Shown here: positions 33,371-42,339 of the stretch, one piece after another | How positions within the stretch are numbered: position 1 is the stretch's first letter | How the letters are laid out: each line of letters begins with the position of its first letter | Assembly (NCBI GenBank): GCA_041645555.1 | Contig: JBAZPX010000004.1 | Location: 19,605-83,604, forward strand | Source: JAQTRU01 sp041645555 | GTDB taxonomy: Bacteria > Patescibacteriota > Patescibacteriia > Patescibacteriales > JAQTRU01 | DNA length: 64,000 nt | Direction: 5' to 3' | Made by a program: the position numbers and the translations under genes | The notes under the pieces: generated by a model | Database searches by the model: none | What the model saw: the letters and a program-made list of their open reading frames with translations, nothing else | What the model was told of the DNA's origin: nothing

Positions 33371-33412
33371 AAACAAAAAACCACAACTTCTTAGCTAGTG
33401 GTTTTTTGTTTT
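33371..33412 (+). terminator. rho-independent terminator after khpA
   Basis: AAACAAAAAACCAC pairs with GTGGTTTTTTGTTT around a 13-nt loop; the right arm supplies the T run. Confidence 0.85.
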
Positions 33413-33429
33413 AATATGATATAATTTAT

Positions 33430-33578
33430 ATATGAATAACCAATAACCAAATTCCAATAATCAAATAATAAATAATTGAATATTGCTTATTTAATATTGT
33501 CCCGCCACTTTATTATAAAATTAATTGAGGGCGGGATCCCGCTAAAGCGGTGATTTGGAATTTAATTATTGGTTATTA
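33430..33578. repeat. inverted repeat element upstream of trmD
   Basis: AATAACCAATAACCAAATTCC-like DNA at about 33432-33453 and its near-complement (GGAATTTAATTATTGGTTATT, about 33554-33576) face each other. Between them are CCCGCC/GGGCGG and CCCGCTAAAGCGG palindromes. The right arm runs into the trmD start region. Confidence 0.5.
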
Positions 33579-33586
33579 AAATTTTT

Positions 33587-34285
33587 ATGCAATTTCACAT
33601 CATCACAATTTTTCCTGAAATTTTTGCCTCATACTTCAATGAGTCAATTTTAAAGCGGGCGCAAAAAAATAAAATCGTAGATATTAAAATCCACGACTTG
33701 CGACAATGGGCAGAGGGCAAGCACCGGACTGTTGATGATACCCCTTATGGCGGCGGCGCCGGCATGGTTATGAAAATAGAACCGATCTTTAAGGCCCTGC
33801 TGGCTTTAAAATTCCAAATTTCAAATTCCAAATTTCAAACAAAATCCAAAATCCAAATTTCAAAAACTAAAACTGTTTTATTATCAGCTAAGGGGAAAAA
33901 ATGGGACCAGCAGCTGGCGAGAAAATATTCCAAGCTTGATGAAATAATTCTAATCTGCGGGCGCTACGAAGGAGTGGATGAAAGAGTAAAAAAATTCGTT
34001 GACGAGGAAATTTCTATCGGCGATTACGTTTTAACCGGCGGAGAAATCCCGGCTATGGCGATAGTCGATTCTATCACCCGCCTCCTGCCGGGCGTTCTAG
34101 GCAATGCTTCAAGCGCTAAAGACGAGTCGCATTCCGTTCCCGGAGTTTTAGAATACCCGCAATATACCCGGCCGGAAATTTTTACAGCCAAAGGGAAAAA
34201 ATACCAGGTACCAAAGATCCTCTTATCTGGAAATCACAAAAAGATAGAGCAATGGCGAAGGGGAAAACAAAAAAGATTAAAATAA
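33587..34285 (+). CDS. trmD: tRNA (guanine37-N1)-methyltransferase TrmD, with a repeat-derived insert
   Basis: 232 residues from MQFHIITIFPE. Trefoil-knot SPOUT motifs are present: VDDTPYGGGAGMVMK, ILICGRYEGVDERV, SIGDYVLTGGEIPAMAIVDS and the C-terminal SGNHKKIEQWR. TrmD makes m1G37, preventing frameshifts. Between EPIFKALLA and TVLLSAKGK there are about 20 extra residues (Lys/Gln/Ser/Ile-rich) encoded by an ATTCCAAATTTCAAA-type low-complexity repeat (33808-33867), in frame. A terminator follows. Confidence 0.95.
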   Translation: MQFHIITIFPEIFASYFNESILKRAQKNKIVDIKIHDLRQWAEGKHRTVDDTPYGGGAGMVMKIEPIFKALLALKFQISNSKFQTKSKIQISKTKTVLLSAKGKKWDQQLARKYSKLDEIILICGRYEGVDERVKKFVDEEISIGDYVLTGGEIPAMAIVDSITRLLPGVLGNASSAKDESHSVPGVLEYPQYTRPEIFTAKGKKYQVPKILLSGNHKKIEQWRRGKQKRLK

Positions 34286-34290
34286 TAAAA

Positions 34291-34313
34291 AGGTGCGCTC
34301 TAACTAACGTACC
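34291..34313 (+). terminator. terminator after trmD
   Basis: AGGTGCG pairs imperfectly with CGTACCT and is followed by TTTTTTA. Its mirror could also serve nrnA on the other strand. Confidence 0.6.
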
Positions 34314-34333
34314 TTTTTTATATTATTTTATTT

Positions 34334-35341
34334 TTATATTATTTTAAAATGGTTGCCTTCTTTTTCTATTTTCCCTTCTAAGACAAACCCGGAAGCCTTG
34401 GTATGCCCCCCGCCTCCTAACTTATTGGCCAGGGTGGAAACATCCACTTTCGGGTGCGCGCTGCGCAGGCTTCCTTTTAATTTTCCTCCTTTTTCTTCCC
34501 GCAAAAACAAAACTCCTTTCACCCCGTATAAATTGCTTAAGAATCCGGAGATGGAATCAAAAACATCTTCATTGTCGTCCGGGGAAAATTTTTCTATTTC
34601 GGCTAAAGTCAAAACGGAAAAAGCGAAATTATATTTTTTGTTTATTTTTAAATTATTTAAAGCCAGGCCCCAGACTTTCATGGCCGGCAGGCTTTTATTA
34701 TACAAAGTGTTTTTCACAATCCGGGGAAACCTGGCTCCGCAAAGAAGCATTTCCGAGGCGATATTAATTGATTTTTGCGAAGTCGCGGAATAGAGAAAAT
34801 TGCCGGTATCGGTTAAGATCCCGGTTAAAACACAATCAGCAATATTTTTATTTATTTTTATTTTATTAGCCTTGAAAAAATAATAGAGAATTTCAGTGGT
34901 GGCGACCGCTTCGGGTTTTCTTATTTCTAAATCCGAGCGGTTGCCGTTTTTCAGATGGTGGTCAAGTTCGATGAAAAACTGGTTAAAGCCCCTGCCTTCT
35001 ATTTCTTTTCCCAGTCCGGTCCGCTCTAAGCTGCCGCAGTCCAAAGCGATTATTAAGGTAAAATCCCCAAAGTCCAGCTGCGGGTTTCCCGAAGAAAACG
35101 CTAGCTTATCGAAAATAATTTTTTCCGTATGGGGGAGAAACGAATACTGATTGATGGGCTCGCCCGGGCAGAAAGCCGTATATTTTTTGCCCAAACCTTT
35201 GCATAGCTCAATCATCGAGCAAAGCGAAGATACCGCATCGCCGTCAGCGCGCTCGTGAGTCACTAAAAGAATATTTTCCGCTTCTTTTATTTTCTGATAA
35301 ACTTCCAGAAATTTAGCGGTTATAGCTTTATCTAGATTCAT
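34334..35341 (-). CDS. nrnA: DHH/DHHA1 phosphoesterase, NrnA-like
   Basis: 335 residues: a DHH domain with THERADGDAVSSL, IIALDCGSLERTGL, ELDHHLKNG and TGILTDTGNF, then a DHHA1 domain with GSLRSA and GGGGHTKASGF. NrnA degrades nanoRNA and 3'-phosphoadenosine 5'-phosphate. The protein has the usual length (310-340). In Firmicutes nrnA is often close to rbfA-infB, as here, where it follows rbfA on the same strand after a terminator. Confidence 0.92.
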   Translation of the reverse strand: MNLDKAITAKFLEVYQKIKEAENILLVTHERADGDAVSSLCSMIELCKGLGKKYTAFCPGEPINQYSFLPHTEKIIFDKLAFSSGNPQLDFGDFTLIIALDCGSLERTGLGKEIEGRGFNQFFIELDHHLKNGNRSDLEIRKPEAVATTEILYYFFKANKIKINKNIADCVLTGILTDTGNFLYSATSQKSINIASEMLLCGARFPRIVKNTLYNKSLPAMKVWGLALNNLKINKKYNFAFSVLTLAEIEKFSPDDNEDVFDSISGFLSNLYGVKGVLFLREEKGGKLKGSLRSAHPKVDVSTLANKLGGGGHTKASGFVLEGKIEKEGNHFKII

Positions 35342-35364
35342 AAAGATTTTCTATCATAACAAAA

Positions 35365-35402
35365 AAGAACCAAAAAGGCAAGGGACTGTCTTCTTGGTTC
35401 TT
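35365..35402 (-). terminator. terminator of the infB-rbfA unit
   Basis: AAGAACCA pairs with TGGTTCTT. On the minus strand the stem is followed by TTTT, and it lies between the rbfA stop and the nrnA start. Confidence 0.75.
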
Positions 35403-35410
35403 TCTTTATT

Positions 35411-35436
35411 TAGAGACGCATAATTATGCGTCTCTA
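35411..35436. repeat. perfect 26-bp palindrome over the rbfA stop codon
   Basis: TAGAGACGCATAA and its exact complement meet head to head. The last base triplet is the rbfA stop codon. Palindromes with the GAGACGCA core are a dispersed type seen in many environmental genomes. Confidence 0.8.
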
Positions 35437-35766
35437 CATTTCTTTTATTTCTTCCAATAATTTTTCAATCTTACTGGCTTCTTCCTCGGTTGAATCAATC
35501 ACCCAGCCAAATTTCGGGATATGCCTTAAGCGGGTTTTCTTTTTTAAAATTCCGGTAAATAAGCTTGAATGCCCCCTTAAAACTTTTAAAGCCGTGCCGG
35601 AGAGATTAACCGGCAGAACGGAAATTCCGATTTTGGCCCTGGTTAAATCAGGGGAGCAATCGACAAAACTCACTGTGATCAGGCCGTCCTTTAAATAAAC
35701 CTCCCGGTTGATTAAATCGGCTATATTTCTTTTTATCAGCTCATTAACTCGTTCTGGTTGGGGCAT
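35434..35766 (-). CDS. rbfA: ribosome-binding factor A
   Basis: 110 residues matching RbfA: an N-terminal helix with ERVNELIKRNIADLINREV, the VSFVDCSPDLTRAKIGISVLP strand pair and LRHIPKFGWVIDSTEEEASKIEKLL. It helps mature the 16S 5' end of the 30S subunit. It follows infB, as in most bacteria; a copy of the 92-bp palindromic repeat lies in the 107-bp gap. Confidence 0.95.
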   Translation of the reverse strand: MPQPERVNELIKRNIADLINREVYLKDGLITVSFVDCSPDLTRAKIGISVLPVNLSGTALKVLRGHSSLFTGILKKKTRLRHIPKFGWVIDSTEEEASKIEKLLEEIKEM

Positions 35767-35776
35767 ATAAATAGCT

Positions 35777-35869
35777 CTACGAATTACGAATTTTTTACGA
35801 ATGTACGAATACTAATATAAACATTCTTAATATAAAATTCGTATATTTGTACTTATTCGTAATTCGTAG
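35777..35869. repeat. hairpin repeat family, copy D
   Basis: Arms CTACGAATTACGAATTTTTT and its near-complement around CTAATATAAAC, between infB and rbfA. Confidence 0.8.
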
Positions 35870-35873
35870 TAAA

Positions 35874-37853
35874 TTAAATTTTTTCTTTCACTTTCTCTGT
35901 TTTATAGAACTGCAGGATATCGCCTTCTTTTATTATTGGCTTGCCTTCATACTGCAACCCGCATTCCTGGTTCTCTTCCGCCGAATCAATATTTTTCTTG
36001 TTTAATTGCAAACGGATTACTTTGCCTTTTTCAATCACCTCGCCTCCCCGCGTTACTTCCGCTAAACTGTTAGCCTCTATCCGGCCGGATAAGACTTTAC
36101 CGCCGACAATTTGGCTTCCCGGGTCGGTTCGGAAAATCGCCAGGACTTTTAAGCGCCCCAAATCAACCATTTTTATTTCCGGTTCCACTAATTTTTCCAT
36201 CTCCTCTTTAATATAATCAAGCAAATCATAAATTATTTTAAAAACATTAACTTTAATTTCTTTTTCTCTGATTAAATTTTCAATTGTCGGCGGAATCTTG
36301 ACGTTAAACCCGATTACTTGAGCCCCCGAATCTTCCGCTTTCTTTATATCCCCCTCGGTAATATTACCCAGCCCCTTGCTTATAATTTTAACTTTTATAT
36401 TCTCGCCGCTTATCTTAGCCAGAGACTCTTCAATCGCCTCGGCCGAGCCCAAAACATCGCTCTTTATAACCAAATTGACTTTTCTAACCTCATCATCGCC
36501 GTTTTCGGCCTGCTGGACGACATTGGTCTTTCCCCGCCTTACTTTTGACTCAAGGGAATGAACGTTTTTCATTCTCTCTCCTTCCCCGACTTCTAAAATA
36601 TCCCCGACGGCCGGCGAAACTTTTAAGCCTAGGACCCGGGCCGGATTGGAAGGCCCGGCTTCGGTAATATTCTCGCCCTTATAATTTTTTAAAGCCCGCA
36701 CCTTGCCGTAAGCGTTATTATTAAAGCAAAGGCTGTCGCCCACCCTTAAAGTTCCGTTCTGGATTAAAATCGTGGCCACCGGACCGGCGCCTTTGTCGAC
36801 ATGGGATTCAATGACGGTTCCGGCCGCGGCCGAATCCGGATTGGCTTTCATATTGCCGGCTTCCATGTCCGCCACGAGTAAAATCATATCCAGCAAATCT
36901 TCCACGCCCTGGCCGGTCTTAGCCGAAACCGGGGCGCAGATAATTTTTCCGCCCCAGTCTTCGGGCTGAATATTAAGCTGAGCGGCCAATTCCTGCTTAG
37001 TTTTATTTATATCGACTTCCGGTTTGTCTACTTTGTTTATGGCGACGACAAAAGGGATATGAGCCGCTTCAATAATCCGGAAAGCTTCAACCGTCTGCGG
37101 CTTTACTCCGTCGTCAGCCGCCACAACCAGGATAGCAATGTCAGCGACGCGAGCGCCGCGGCTGCGCATCGCCGTGAAAGCTTCATGCCCGGGAGTATCA
37201 ATAAAAGTAATGGCCCGGTTTTTTCTCATTACCTGGTAAGCTCCTATATGCTGGGTTATGCCTCCGGCTTCACCGGCCACCACGTCGGTTTTTCTGATAG
37301 CGTCTAAAAGCTTTGTTTTGCCATGGTCAACATGGCCCATAACCACAATTACCGGCGCCCGGTTCTGCAGGTTTTTTTTCTCTTCCCGGCCTAAAATTTC
37401 GCCTAATTTATTTTCTCGGTTGTCCTCTTCCCCTTCTTTTCTTTCATCAAACTTAATTTCTAAACCCAAATTTTCCCCGACAATCGCCGCTGTGTCAAAA
37501 TCAATTTTTTCATTCATGGAAGTAAAAATCCCGTTTTTCATCAGTTCAGCCAAAACTTTATTAACCGGCAGGCCGGCCAAAGCGGCAAAATCCCTGACAA
37601 TAATAAAATTAGGCACTAAAACAATTTTTTTCTCCTCAACTTTTTTTTCTTCTATAACCTCCTCTTTATTTTCCGCCTCTTTCTCCCTTTTAAGCTGCCT
37701 CATCAGACCCGGCCATTCTTTAATAATTTTTTGCGCTTCCCGATTATCAATCTTAATAGCTTTTTGGCCAATATGAAAACCGAGCTGCGGCAAGAGGTCG
37801 CGCAGTTCCTGCGGATTAACTTTTAGGATTCTGGCTAATTCAGTTACATTCAT
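35874..37853 (-). CDS. infB: translation initiation factor IF-2
   Basis: 659 residues: an N-terminal IF2_N segment (MNVTELARILKVNPQELRDLL), a short charged linker with a second IF2_N-like unit (about 78-130), the GTPase domain with G1 GHVDHGKT (173-180), DTPGHEAF and NKVD, then domains II, III and C2 to the end. It delivers fMet-tRNA to the 30S subunit. The linker is much shorter than in E. coli, typical of compact genomes. Followed by rbfA. Confidence 0.97.
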   Translation of the reverse strand: MNVTELARILKVNPQELRDLLPQLGFHIGQKAIKIDNREAQKIIKEWPGLMRQLKREKEAENKEEVIEEKKVEEKKIVLVPNFIIVRDFAALAGLPVNKVLAELMKNGIFTSMNEKIDFDTAAIVGENLGLEIKFDERKEGEEDNRENKLGEILGREEKKNLQNRAPVIVVMGHVDHGKTKLLDAIRKTDVVAGEAGGITQHIGAYQVMRKNRAITFIDTPGHEAFTAMRSRGARVADIAILVVAADDGVKPQTVEAFRIIEAAHIPFVVAINKVDKPEVDINKTKQELAAQLNIQPEDWGGKIICAPVSAKTGQGVEDLLDMILLVADMEAGNMKANPDSAAAGTVIESHVDKGAGPVATILIQNGTLRVGDSLCFNNNAYGKVRALKNYKGENITEAGPSNPARVLGLKVSPAVGDILEVGEGERMKNVHSLESKVRRGKTNVVQQAENGDDEVRKVNLVIKSDVLGSAEAIEESLAKISGENIKVKIISKGLGNITEGDIKKAEDSGAQVIGFNVKIPPTIENLIREKEIKVNVFKIIYDLLDYIKEEMEKLVEPEIKMVDLGRLKVLAIFRTDPGSQIVGGKVLSGRIEANSLAEVTRGGEVIEKGKVIRLQLNKKNIDSAEENQECGLQYEGKPIIKEGDILQFYKTEKVKEKI

Positions 37854-38049
37854 AATTTATTTAACTTTACAACAATTTTTGCCTTTCGTCAATGATTAAA
37901 ATAACCCCAAAAAAAGTTGCCCTCCTTGTAAAGGAGGGATGGGGAGGTTTTTAAACCCCCTTTGTCCCCCTTTCGAAGGGGGACATTTTAAAAGTAAACA
38001 ATAAAAAATAACCCCCAGTCTTAAGGATCATTTTTACATCGCAAAAAAA

Positions 38050-38325
38050 CTATTTTTTCCCTTCCCAATATTTTTCGGCCTCTTTTTCTAATTTTTCCAG
38101 CCGAGTGTAGTAATCAGGAAATTCATTAAGATGCGCCAAGGCGATTTTTCCGGTTATAAGGGAATCGCTATTAGTAACATTAGTATGCTGGCTTACTAGG
38201 CCGTGTTCTAATTCAACGTCCAGGCCGGCCCGGAATTGCTCTACGTCAAATTTATCCCACTTAATTCCCAAAGCTTCGCCGATATTTTTCGCTTCCTCGT
38301 TGGTAAAATTTTTTTTGTCGGTCAT
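38050..38325 (-). CDS. DUF5661-like protein
   Basis: 91 residues, highly patterned: FTNEEAKNIGEALGIKWDKFDVEQF, GLDVELEHGLVSQHTNVTNSDS and TGKIALAHLNEFPDYYTRLEKLE. This matches the small soluble DUF5661-type family as I remember it, widely found next to diverse genes. Conserved His, Glu and Asp could bind metal. The function is unknown. Flanked by CCCTCC/GGAGGG-type dispersed repeats (about 37915-37985). Confidence 0.75.
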   Translation of the reverse strand: MTDKKNFTNEEAKNIGEALGIKWDKFDVEQFRAGLDVELEHGLVSQHTNVTNSDSLITGKIALAHLNEFPDYYTRLEKLEKEAEKYWEGKK

Positions 38326-38396
38326 AATTTTAAATAATAAAAATTAATTTACTTTTTATTATCTTGATGCCTAAATTCGCTTGGAGCGAAGTCGCA

Positions 38397-38443
38397 ACCC
38401 TGTCATTGCGAGTCCTGCCCGCAGGCGGGGCGAAGCAATCTCT
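38397..38443. repeat. CATTGCGAG...CGAAGCAATCT element with altered centre
   Basis: The two ends of a common dispersed element (TGTCATTGCGAG and CGAAGCAATCTC) are present, but the centre is replaced by TCCTGCCCGCAGGCGGGG, itself a palindrome. Further copies are at 38544-38580, 42645-42680 and 42730-42786. Confidence 0.7.
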
Positions 38444-38535
38444 GGTTATTTAGAAATAACAAAAAAATTAAAAAATATTATTTTACCCTAGCGAATATTG
38501 ATTATAGCCATTTAATAAAATTAGGCTTCGTGCCT

Positions 38536-39195
38536 TTAAACCTGAGATTGCTTCGTCGCTACGCTCCTCGCAATGACATGCGCCACACCAGCCACTGGCC
38601 CGAAACTAAAACGATGAATCGGGCAGGGCCCGTATTTTTTTAAATTCTCCAAATGCAATTTAGTGCCATAGCCTTTATGCCGGTCAAAGCCGTACTGCGG
38701 ATACTGTTCATGGAATTTTTTCATCAATCTGTCCCGGGTTACTTTGGCGATAATGGAAGCGGCCGCAATGGAAAAAACAAGGCTGTCCCCCTTTATAATA
38801 TTTTTCTGCTCACCAGAATAATTGGGGATTTTAAATCCGCCGTCAAGCAAAACGAAATCCGGTTTTTCCTTTAAAGCCCCCAAAGCTTTTTTCATGGCCA
38901 AAAAAGTCGCCTGAAAAATATTTATTTTATCAATGGTTTTATTGTCGCAAATGCCGATTCCGATTCCAAATTGCTCTTCAATAACAGAGAACAGTTCTTC
39001 CCGCCGGGAAGCGTTTAAAATTTTAGAATCCGCTATCAGTTTTAATTTCTCATCTTCGGCAATAAATCCGGCCGGCAAAACCACGCAGGCGGCCACGACC
39101 GGGCCGGCTAAAGGCCCCCGACCGGCTTCGTCCAGGCTGGCGATTAGTTTATAACCTAAAGAAAATAAATTTTTTTCTTCTAATAAATCCAACAT
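38536..39195 (-). CDS. rnhB: ribonuclease HII
   Basis: 219 residues. Catalytic motifs: SLDEAGRGPLAGPVVAACV (DE), DSKILNASRREEL, VFSIAAASIIAKVTRDRLM and YGFDRHKGYGTKLH. It removes ribonucleotides from DNA and RNA primers. The last 15 residues (AHVIARSVATKQSQV) are the translation of a dispersed CATTGCGAGG element, so the original C-terminus has been replaced or extended by repeat DNA. The next gene upstream on this strand ends 6 bp before rnhB starts. Confidence 0.94.
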   Translation of the reverse strand: MLDLLEEKNLFSLGYKLIASLDEAGRGPLAGPVVAACVVLPAGFIAEDEKLKLIADSKILNASRREELFSVIEEQFGIGIGICDNKTIDKINIFQATFLAMKKALGALKEKPDFVLLDGGFKIPNYSGEQKNIIKGDSLVFSIAAASIIAKVTRDRLMKKFHEQYPQYGFDRHKGYGTKLHLENLKKYGPCPIHRFSFGPVAGVAHVIARSVATKQSQV

Positions 39196-39201
39196 AAATT
39201 A

Positions 39202-40641
39202 TTAGCGATTTTTTTTCAAGACCCTGACGATGCCCTTATTAGCGTCAACCTCTATTAAATCGCCATCTCTTAAAATTTCAGTAGCGACTTTCGTACCGAC
39301 GATACATGGGATACCTAACTCCCTGGAGATAATAGCGGTGTGGCAGATAATACCCCCTTCATCCGTGACGATAGCTTTGGTTTTTCTCATAGCCGGAACA
39401 AAATCCTGCCTGGTCACGGCGGCCACCATAATATCGCCCCTTTTTACTTTATCTAAGTCTTTATTGGTATAAACTACTTTTACTCTGCCTCTGGCAAATC
39501 CTTGGCAGGCGATAACTCCTTTTATTTCCTTTGATCTTCTGGCTCTGCTAAAATCTAACTCGTTTTTAAACTTACTTGCAGCCTGGCTACCGGAATAAAT
39601 TTTTACTTTGTTTCCCTTTTGGATCAATAAATAATTTTTTTCTCTTTTTTTTGTCTCTCCTCTCGGAAACTTCTTATGGCTTTTTAAATACCCAATAATT
39701 TCGTCATTCGTTAAAACTGCTGCTTCTTTTACCCCCAAACCCAACCGTTTTCCAGCTTCAGAATAAAATTCCCTTAGCTCAAGATTTAATTTTTGCCTGA
39801 TCATGTCCCGATAATCCCTTAAAAAAACATTCTCTTTCAAAAATTGAAGCAAATTTTTTAATTTTTTATCCGGTTTTATCTCTCTTGTTATTTTTTTAAA
39901 ATTTTTCCGGTTTTTCAGGAATAATCTTTTTAATTTTCCCAATTCCTTATCTGGATTTTTTATATCTTTTAACTCTTGCAAAAAATGGCTTGCCGTATAT
40001 GGCTCATGGTCAAAATCAAACATCGGAATATGCTGATATTTTTTAGTATGCCTCTTTATCCTCTCTAAAAACTCCCTTTTGCTTAACTTATTTTTTGCCC
40101 TAGCTAATTCCAAAATATCAATTCTTTCTTCCAAAACATTATTCGGGGTTAATTGAGAAGATAACTTTAAAAGATACTCATCCGTCTTACTTTTATCTCC
40201 TAAAGGTCTCCCTGATTCCTTTTTAAAAATAACCGCTAAGGGCTCGGCAATATTAAAAACCGTCCACATTCTTGCATAAAACTGCTCTACGTTCGGCAAC
40301 AGAAAATTTACATATATTTTTAATAATTCTGCATCAGACAACTCTGATAAATTTCTATTAAATTTTTTTTCTATATCTTCCAATATACCTTCTAATTTAC
40401 TTCTAGCTTCCTTGTGAAAATTTTTAACAAATTTCTCATTGCGCAATAGTCTATATAAACCTTCCTCATAGTTTTCGTATTGCTTTTTATCAACATAATA
40501 TTCTGTTTTATTAGAATCCCTAAAAATCAGAGTGTTTTCCAAAGAAACTCCATAAACTTTTTTCATTGCCTTGCCCCAGCCGAAATTCCAGGCTTGGGCC
40601 ACCTGAACGGCCAGCCTTCTTGTAATATATTTAGACCACAT
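39202..40641 (-). CDS. helical-domain plus phosphohistidine swivel-domain protein (fourth paralogue)
   Basis: 479 residues: a helical N-terminal module (about 1-375, with GKRLGLGVKEAAVLTNDEII, the same motif as in the 28709 and 30272 proteins), then the mobile domain (about 385-479) with GGIICHTAIISRELGIPCIVGT and phospho-His 434. The Thr before the active Cys-His is replaced by Ile. There is no ATP domain. It lies between trxB and rnhB with 5-6 bp spacers, away from the other swivel genes, so it could share their ATP-domain partner in trans. Confidence 0.78.
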   Translation of the reverse strand: MWSKYITRRLAVQVAQAWNFGWGKAMKKVYGVSLENTLIFRDSNKTEYYVDKKQYENYEEGLYRLLRNEKFVKNFHKEARSKLEGILEDIEKKFNRNLSELSDAELLKIYVNFLLPNVEQFYARMWTVFNIAEPLAVIFKKESGRPLGDKSKTDEYLLKLSSQLTPNNVLEERIDILELARAKNKLSKREFLERIKRHTKKYQHIPMFDFDHEPYTASHFLQELKDIKNPDKELGKLKRLFLKNRKNFKKITREIKPDKKLKNLLQFLKENVFLRDYRDMIRQKLNLELREFYSEAGKRLGLGVKEAAVLTNDEIIGYLKSHKKFPRGETKKREKNYLLIQKGNKVKIYSGSQAASKFKNELDFSRARRSKEIKGVIACQGFARGRVKVVYTNKDLDKVKRGDIMVAAVTRQDFVPAMRKTKAIVTDEGGIICHTAIISRELGIPCIVGTKVATEILRDGDLIEVDANKGIVRVLKKNR

Positions 40642-40646
40642 AATTA

Positions 40647-41600
40647 TTATTTCTTTTCCTCAATCTGCAAATACTGATAAGCGCCCAGAGCCGCGATCGC
40701 TCCTTGGGCCGCCGCGGTTATAATCTGCTTAAAATTGCTCCCGTTCGTAAAATCCCCGGCCGCGAAGAGGCCCTTAGTCTTAGTCATTTGGTTTTTATCC
40801 ACGGTTATAAAATTTTCCGGGTCAAGATCGATAAAATTTTCCAAGATCTCGGTATTCGCGGCGCGCCCGATTTCAATCAAGACTCCGTCCAGGGTTATTT
40901 CCCGCTCGCCGCCGGCCTTTATATTTTCCACAATAATTTTTTTAACCTTATCCGCCCCGATTATTTCTTTAATTTTAGAATCTAAAACCAACTCAATATT
41001 TTCCCTCTTTTTAACCTCATCAATTAAATACTCAAAACCCTTAAATTCCTGATGGCGATGAATTAAATAGGCCTTGTTCGCTATTTTCGATAAAATTTCC
41101 GCGGCGTCCAAAGCCGCATTGCCTCCGCCGACTACCGCCACTATTTTCCCTTTAAAAAACGGCCCATCGCAATTGGCGCAATAGGAAACTCCTTTTCCGT
41201 TAAGTTCTTTTTCTCCGGGCACGCCCAGTTTGCGCGGGGCCATGCCCAGGCACGCGATTATGGTTTTCGCTTCGTACTCCTTGCCGCCGGCTTTCAATAA
41301 GAAAGTTTTATCTTTTTGCTCCATAATTGAACTTACTTCTCCCGTTATTATTTCCACGCCCACGTTTTTTACCTGCGCCTGCATTTTCGTTATCAGGTCA
41401 AAACTTTCAATTGATAAAAATCCCGGATAATTTTCAATTGCCGAAGCCCAGGCCATCTGCCCGCCCAATTCTTTGCCGATTACTAAAGTTTTCATTTCCC
41501 GCCTGGCCGCGTAAATAGCCGCGGTCATTCCGGCCGGCCCGGAACCGATTATTACTGTGTCAAAAACCCCATTAGAAATTTTGTCATTTTTTTTCTCCAT
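40647..41600 (-). CDS. trxB: thioredoxin reductase
   Basis: 317 residues: FAD-binding VIIGSGPAGMTAAIYAARR, redox pair in SYCANCDGPFF (CxxC), NAD(P)-binding VAVVGGGNAALDAAEIL and the C-terminal FAD motif GLFAAGDFTNGSNFKQIITAAAQG. The CANC pair differs from the common CATC but keeps both Cys. It reduces thioredoxin; no trxA is in the window. Full usual length. Confidence 0.94.
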   Translation of the reverse strand: MEKKNDKISNGVFDTVIIGSGPAGMTAAIYAARREMKTLVIGKELGGQMAWASAIENYPGFLSIESFDLITKMQAQVKNVGVEIITGEVSSIMEQKDKTFLLKAGGKEYEAKTIIACLGMAPRKLGVPGEKELNGKGVSYCANCDGPFFKGKIVAVVGGGNAALDAAEILSKIANKAYLIHRHQEFKGFEYLIDEVKKRENIELVLDSKIKEIIGADKVKKIIVENIKAGGEREITLDGVLIEIGRAANTEILENFIDLDPENFITVDKNQMTKTKGLFAAGDFTNGSNFKQIITAAAQGAIAALGAYQYLQIEEKK

Positions 41601-41731
41601 AAAATAATATTTTTATATTTTAATATCCCCCGCATTAACCCAGCCCAAAATTATTTCTAACGGGGCACGTTATCCTTTTATTATCTTAATTATAAATTTA
41701 TTGTATATTTTTTTATATTTTTAGGCAAGAA

Positions 41732-41762
41732 AAAACCCCGAGAGAGAATCCCCCGGGGTTTT
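41732..41762 (-). terminator. terminator of the 41782 gene
   Basis: AAAACCCCG pairs with CGGGGTTTT. The minus-strand reading ends in TTTTTTCTT. Confidence 0.8.
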
Positions 41763-41781
41763 ACGCAATTTATGCAGGCAG

Positions 41782-42237
41782 TCATTTTTTTACAAAAAAA
41801 TTGAAAATTATAGGAGGATAAACAATAACAATGTTTGTAGGTCCTGAAGAGGAAATAACATCCTCTGACGGTTGTACCTTTCTCAACATTCTTGAGCGTA
41901 TATACTCCTCAGTCACAAAACCCAACACCGCAGTCAGTTCGGAGACCGGAAGATGGTATCGGCCGGGGTTAGAAAAGTCAAAATAAAGGATCAAAGTCCC
42001 AAATAACCACCAGATAACCACCCACCAACCACCAGGCCTGTTCATCGTGGGGATATTTAGCTGCCTTTTCGCGTTATTGGCAGTAACATACTCCCTTAGG
42101 AAACCAATAAACACAACTACGAGAATACCAGATGCTGGGTCGTTAATATAGCAATTGAATTTCAGCCAGAGAAAAATAAGGGTCGAAATACTCCAAACAT
42201 CAATCATCCGGAAAAATCTTTTATTCTTGTCCAACAT
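41782..42237 (-). CDS. hypothetical membrane protein
   Basis: 151 residues with three hydrophobic segments (about 13-30, 36-52 and 72-88) and a soluble C-terminal part that ends FNFFVKK. A good ribosome site (GGAGG, about 10 nt before ATG), a consensus promoter at 42306-42334 and its own terminator show a single-gene unit. No family is recognised. Confidence 0.55.
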   Translation of the reverse strand: MLDKNKRFFRMIDVWSISTLIFLWLKFNCYINDPASGILVVVFIGFLREYVTANNAKRQLNIPTMNRPGGWWVVIWWLFGTLILYFDFSNPGRYHLPVSELTAVLGFVTEEYIRSRMLRKVQPSEDVISSSGPTNIVIVYPPIIFNFFVKK

Positions 42238-42305
42238 GGCGGACCTCCATTTTCTATTGTTTTACCTTTTTAATGTACCTGTTAATGTGCCCGCATAAAC
42301 ATTAC

Positions 42306-42334
42306 ACTATACCAAAGTTTCTTTCTTTTGTCAA
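42306..42334 (-). promoter_or_regulatory. sigma-70 promoter of the 41782 gene
   Basis: On the minus strand TTGACA, a 17-bp spacer and TATAGT. Confidence 0.8.
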
Positions 42335-42339
42335 GGATT

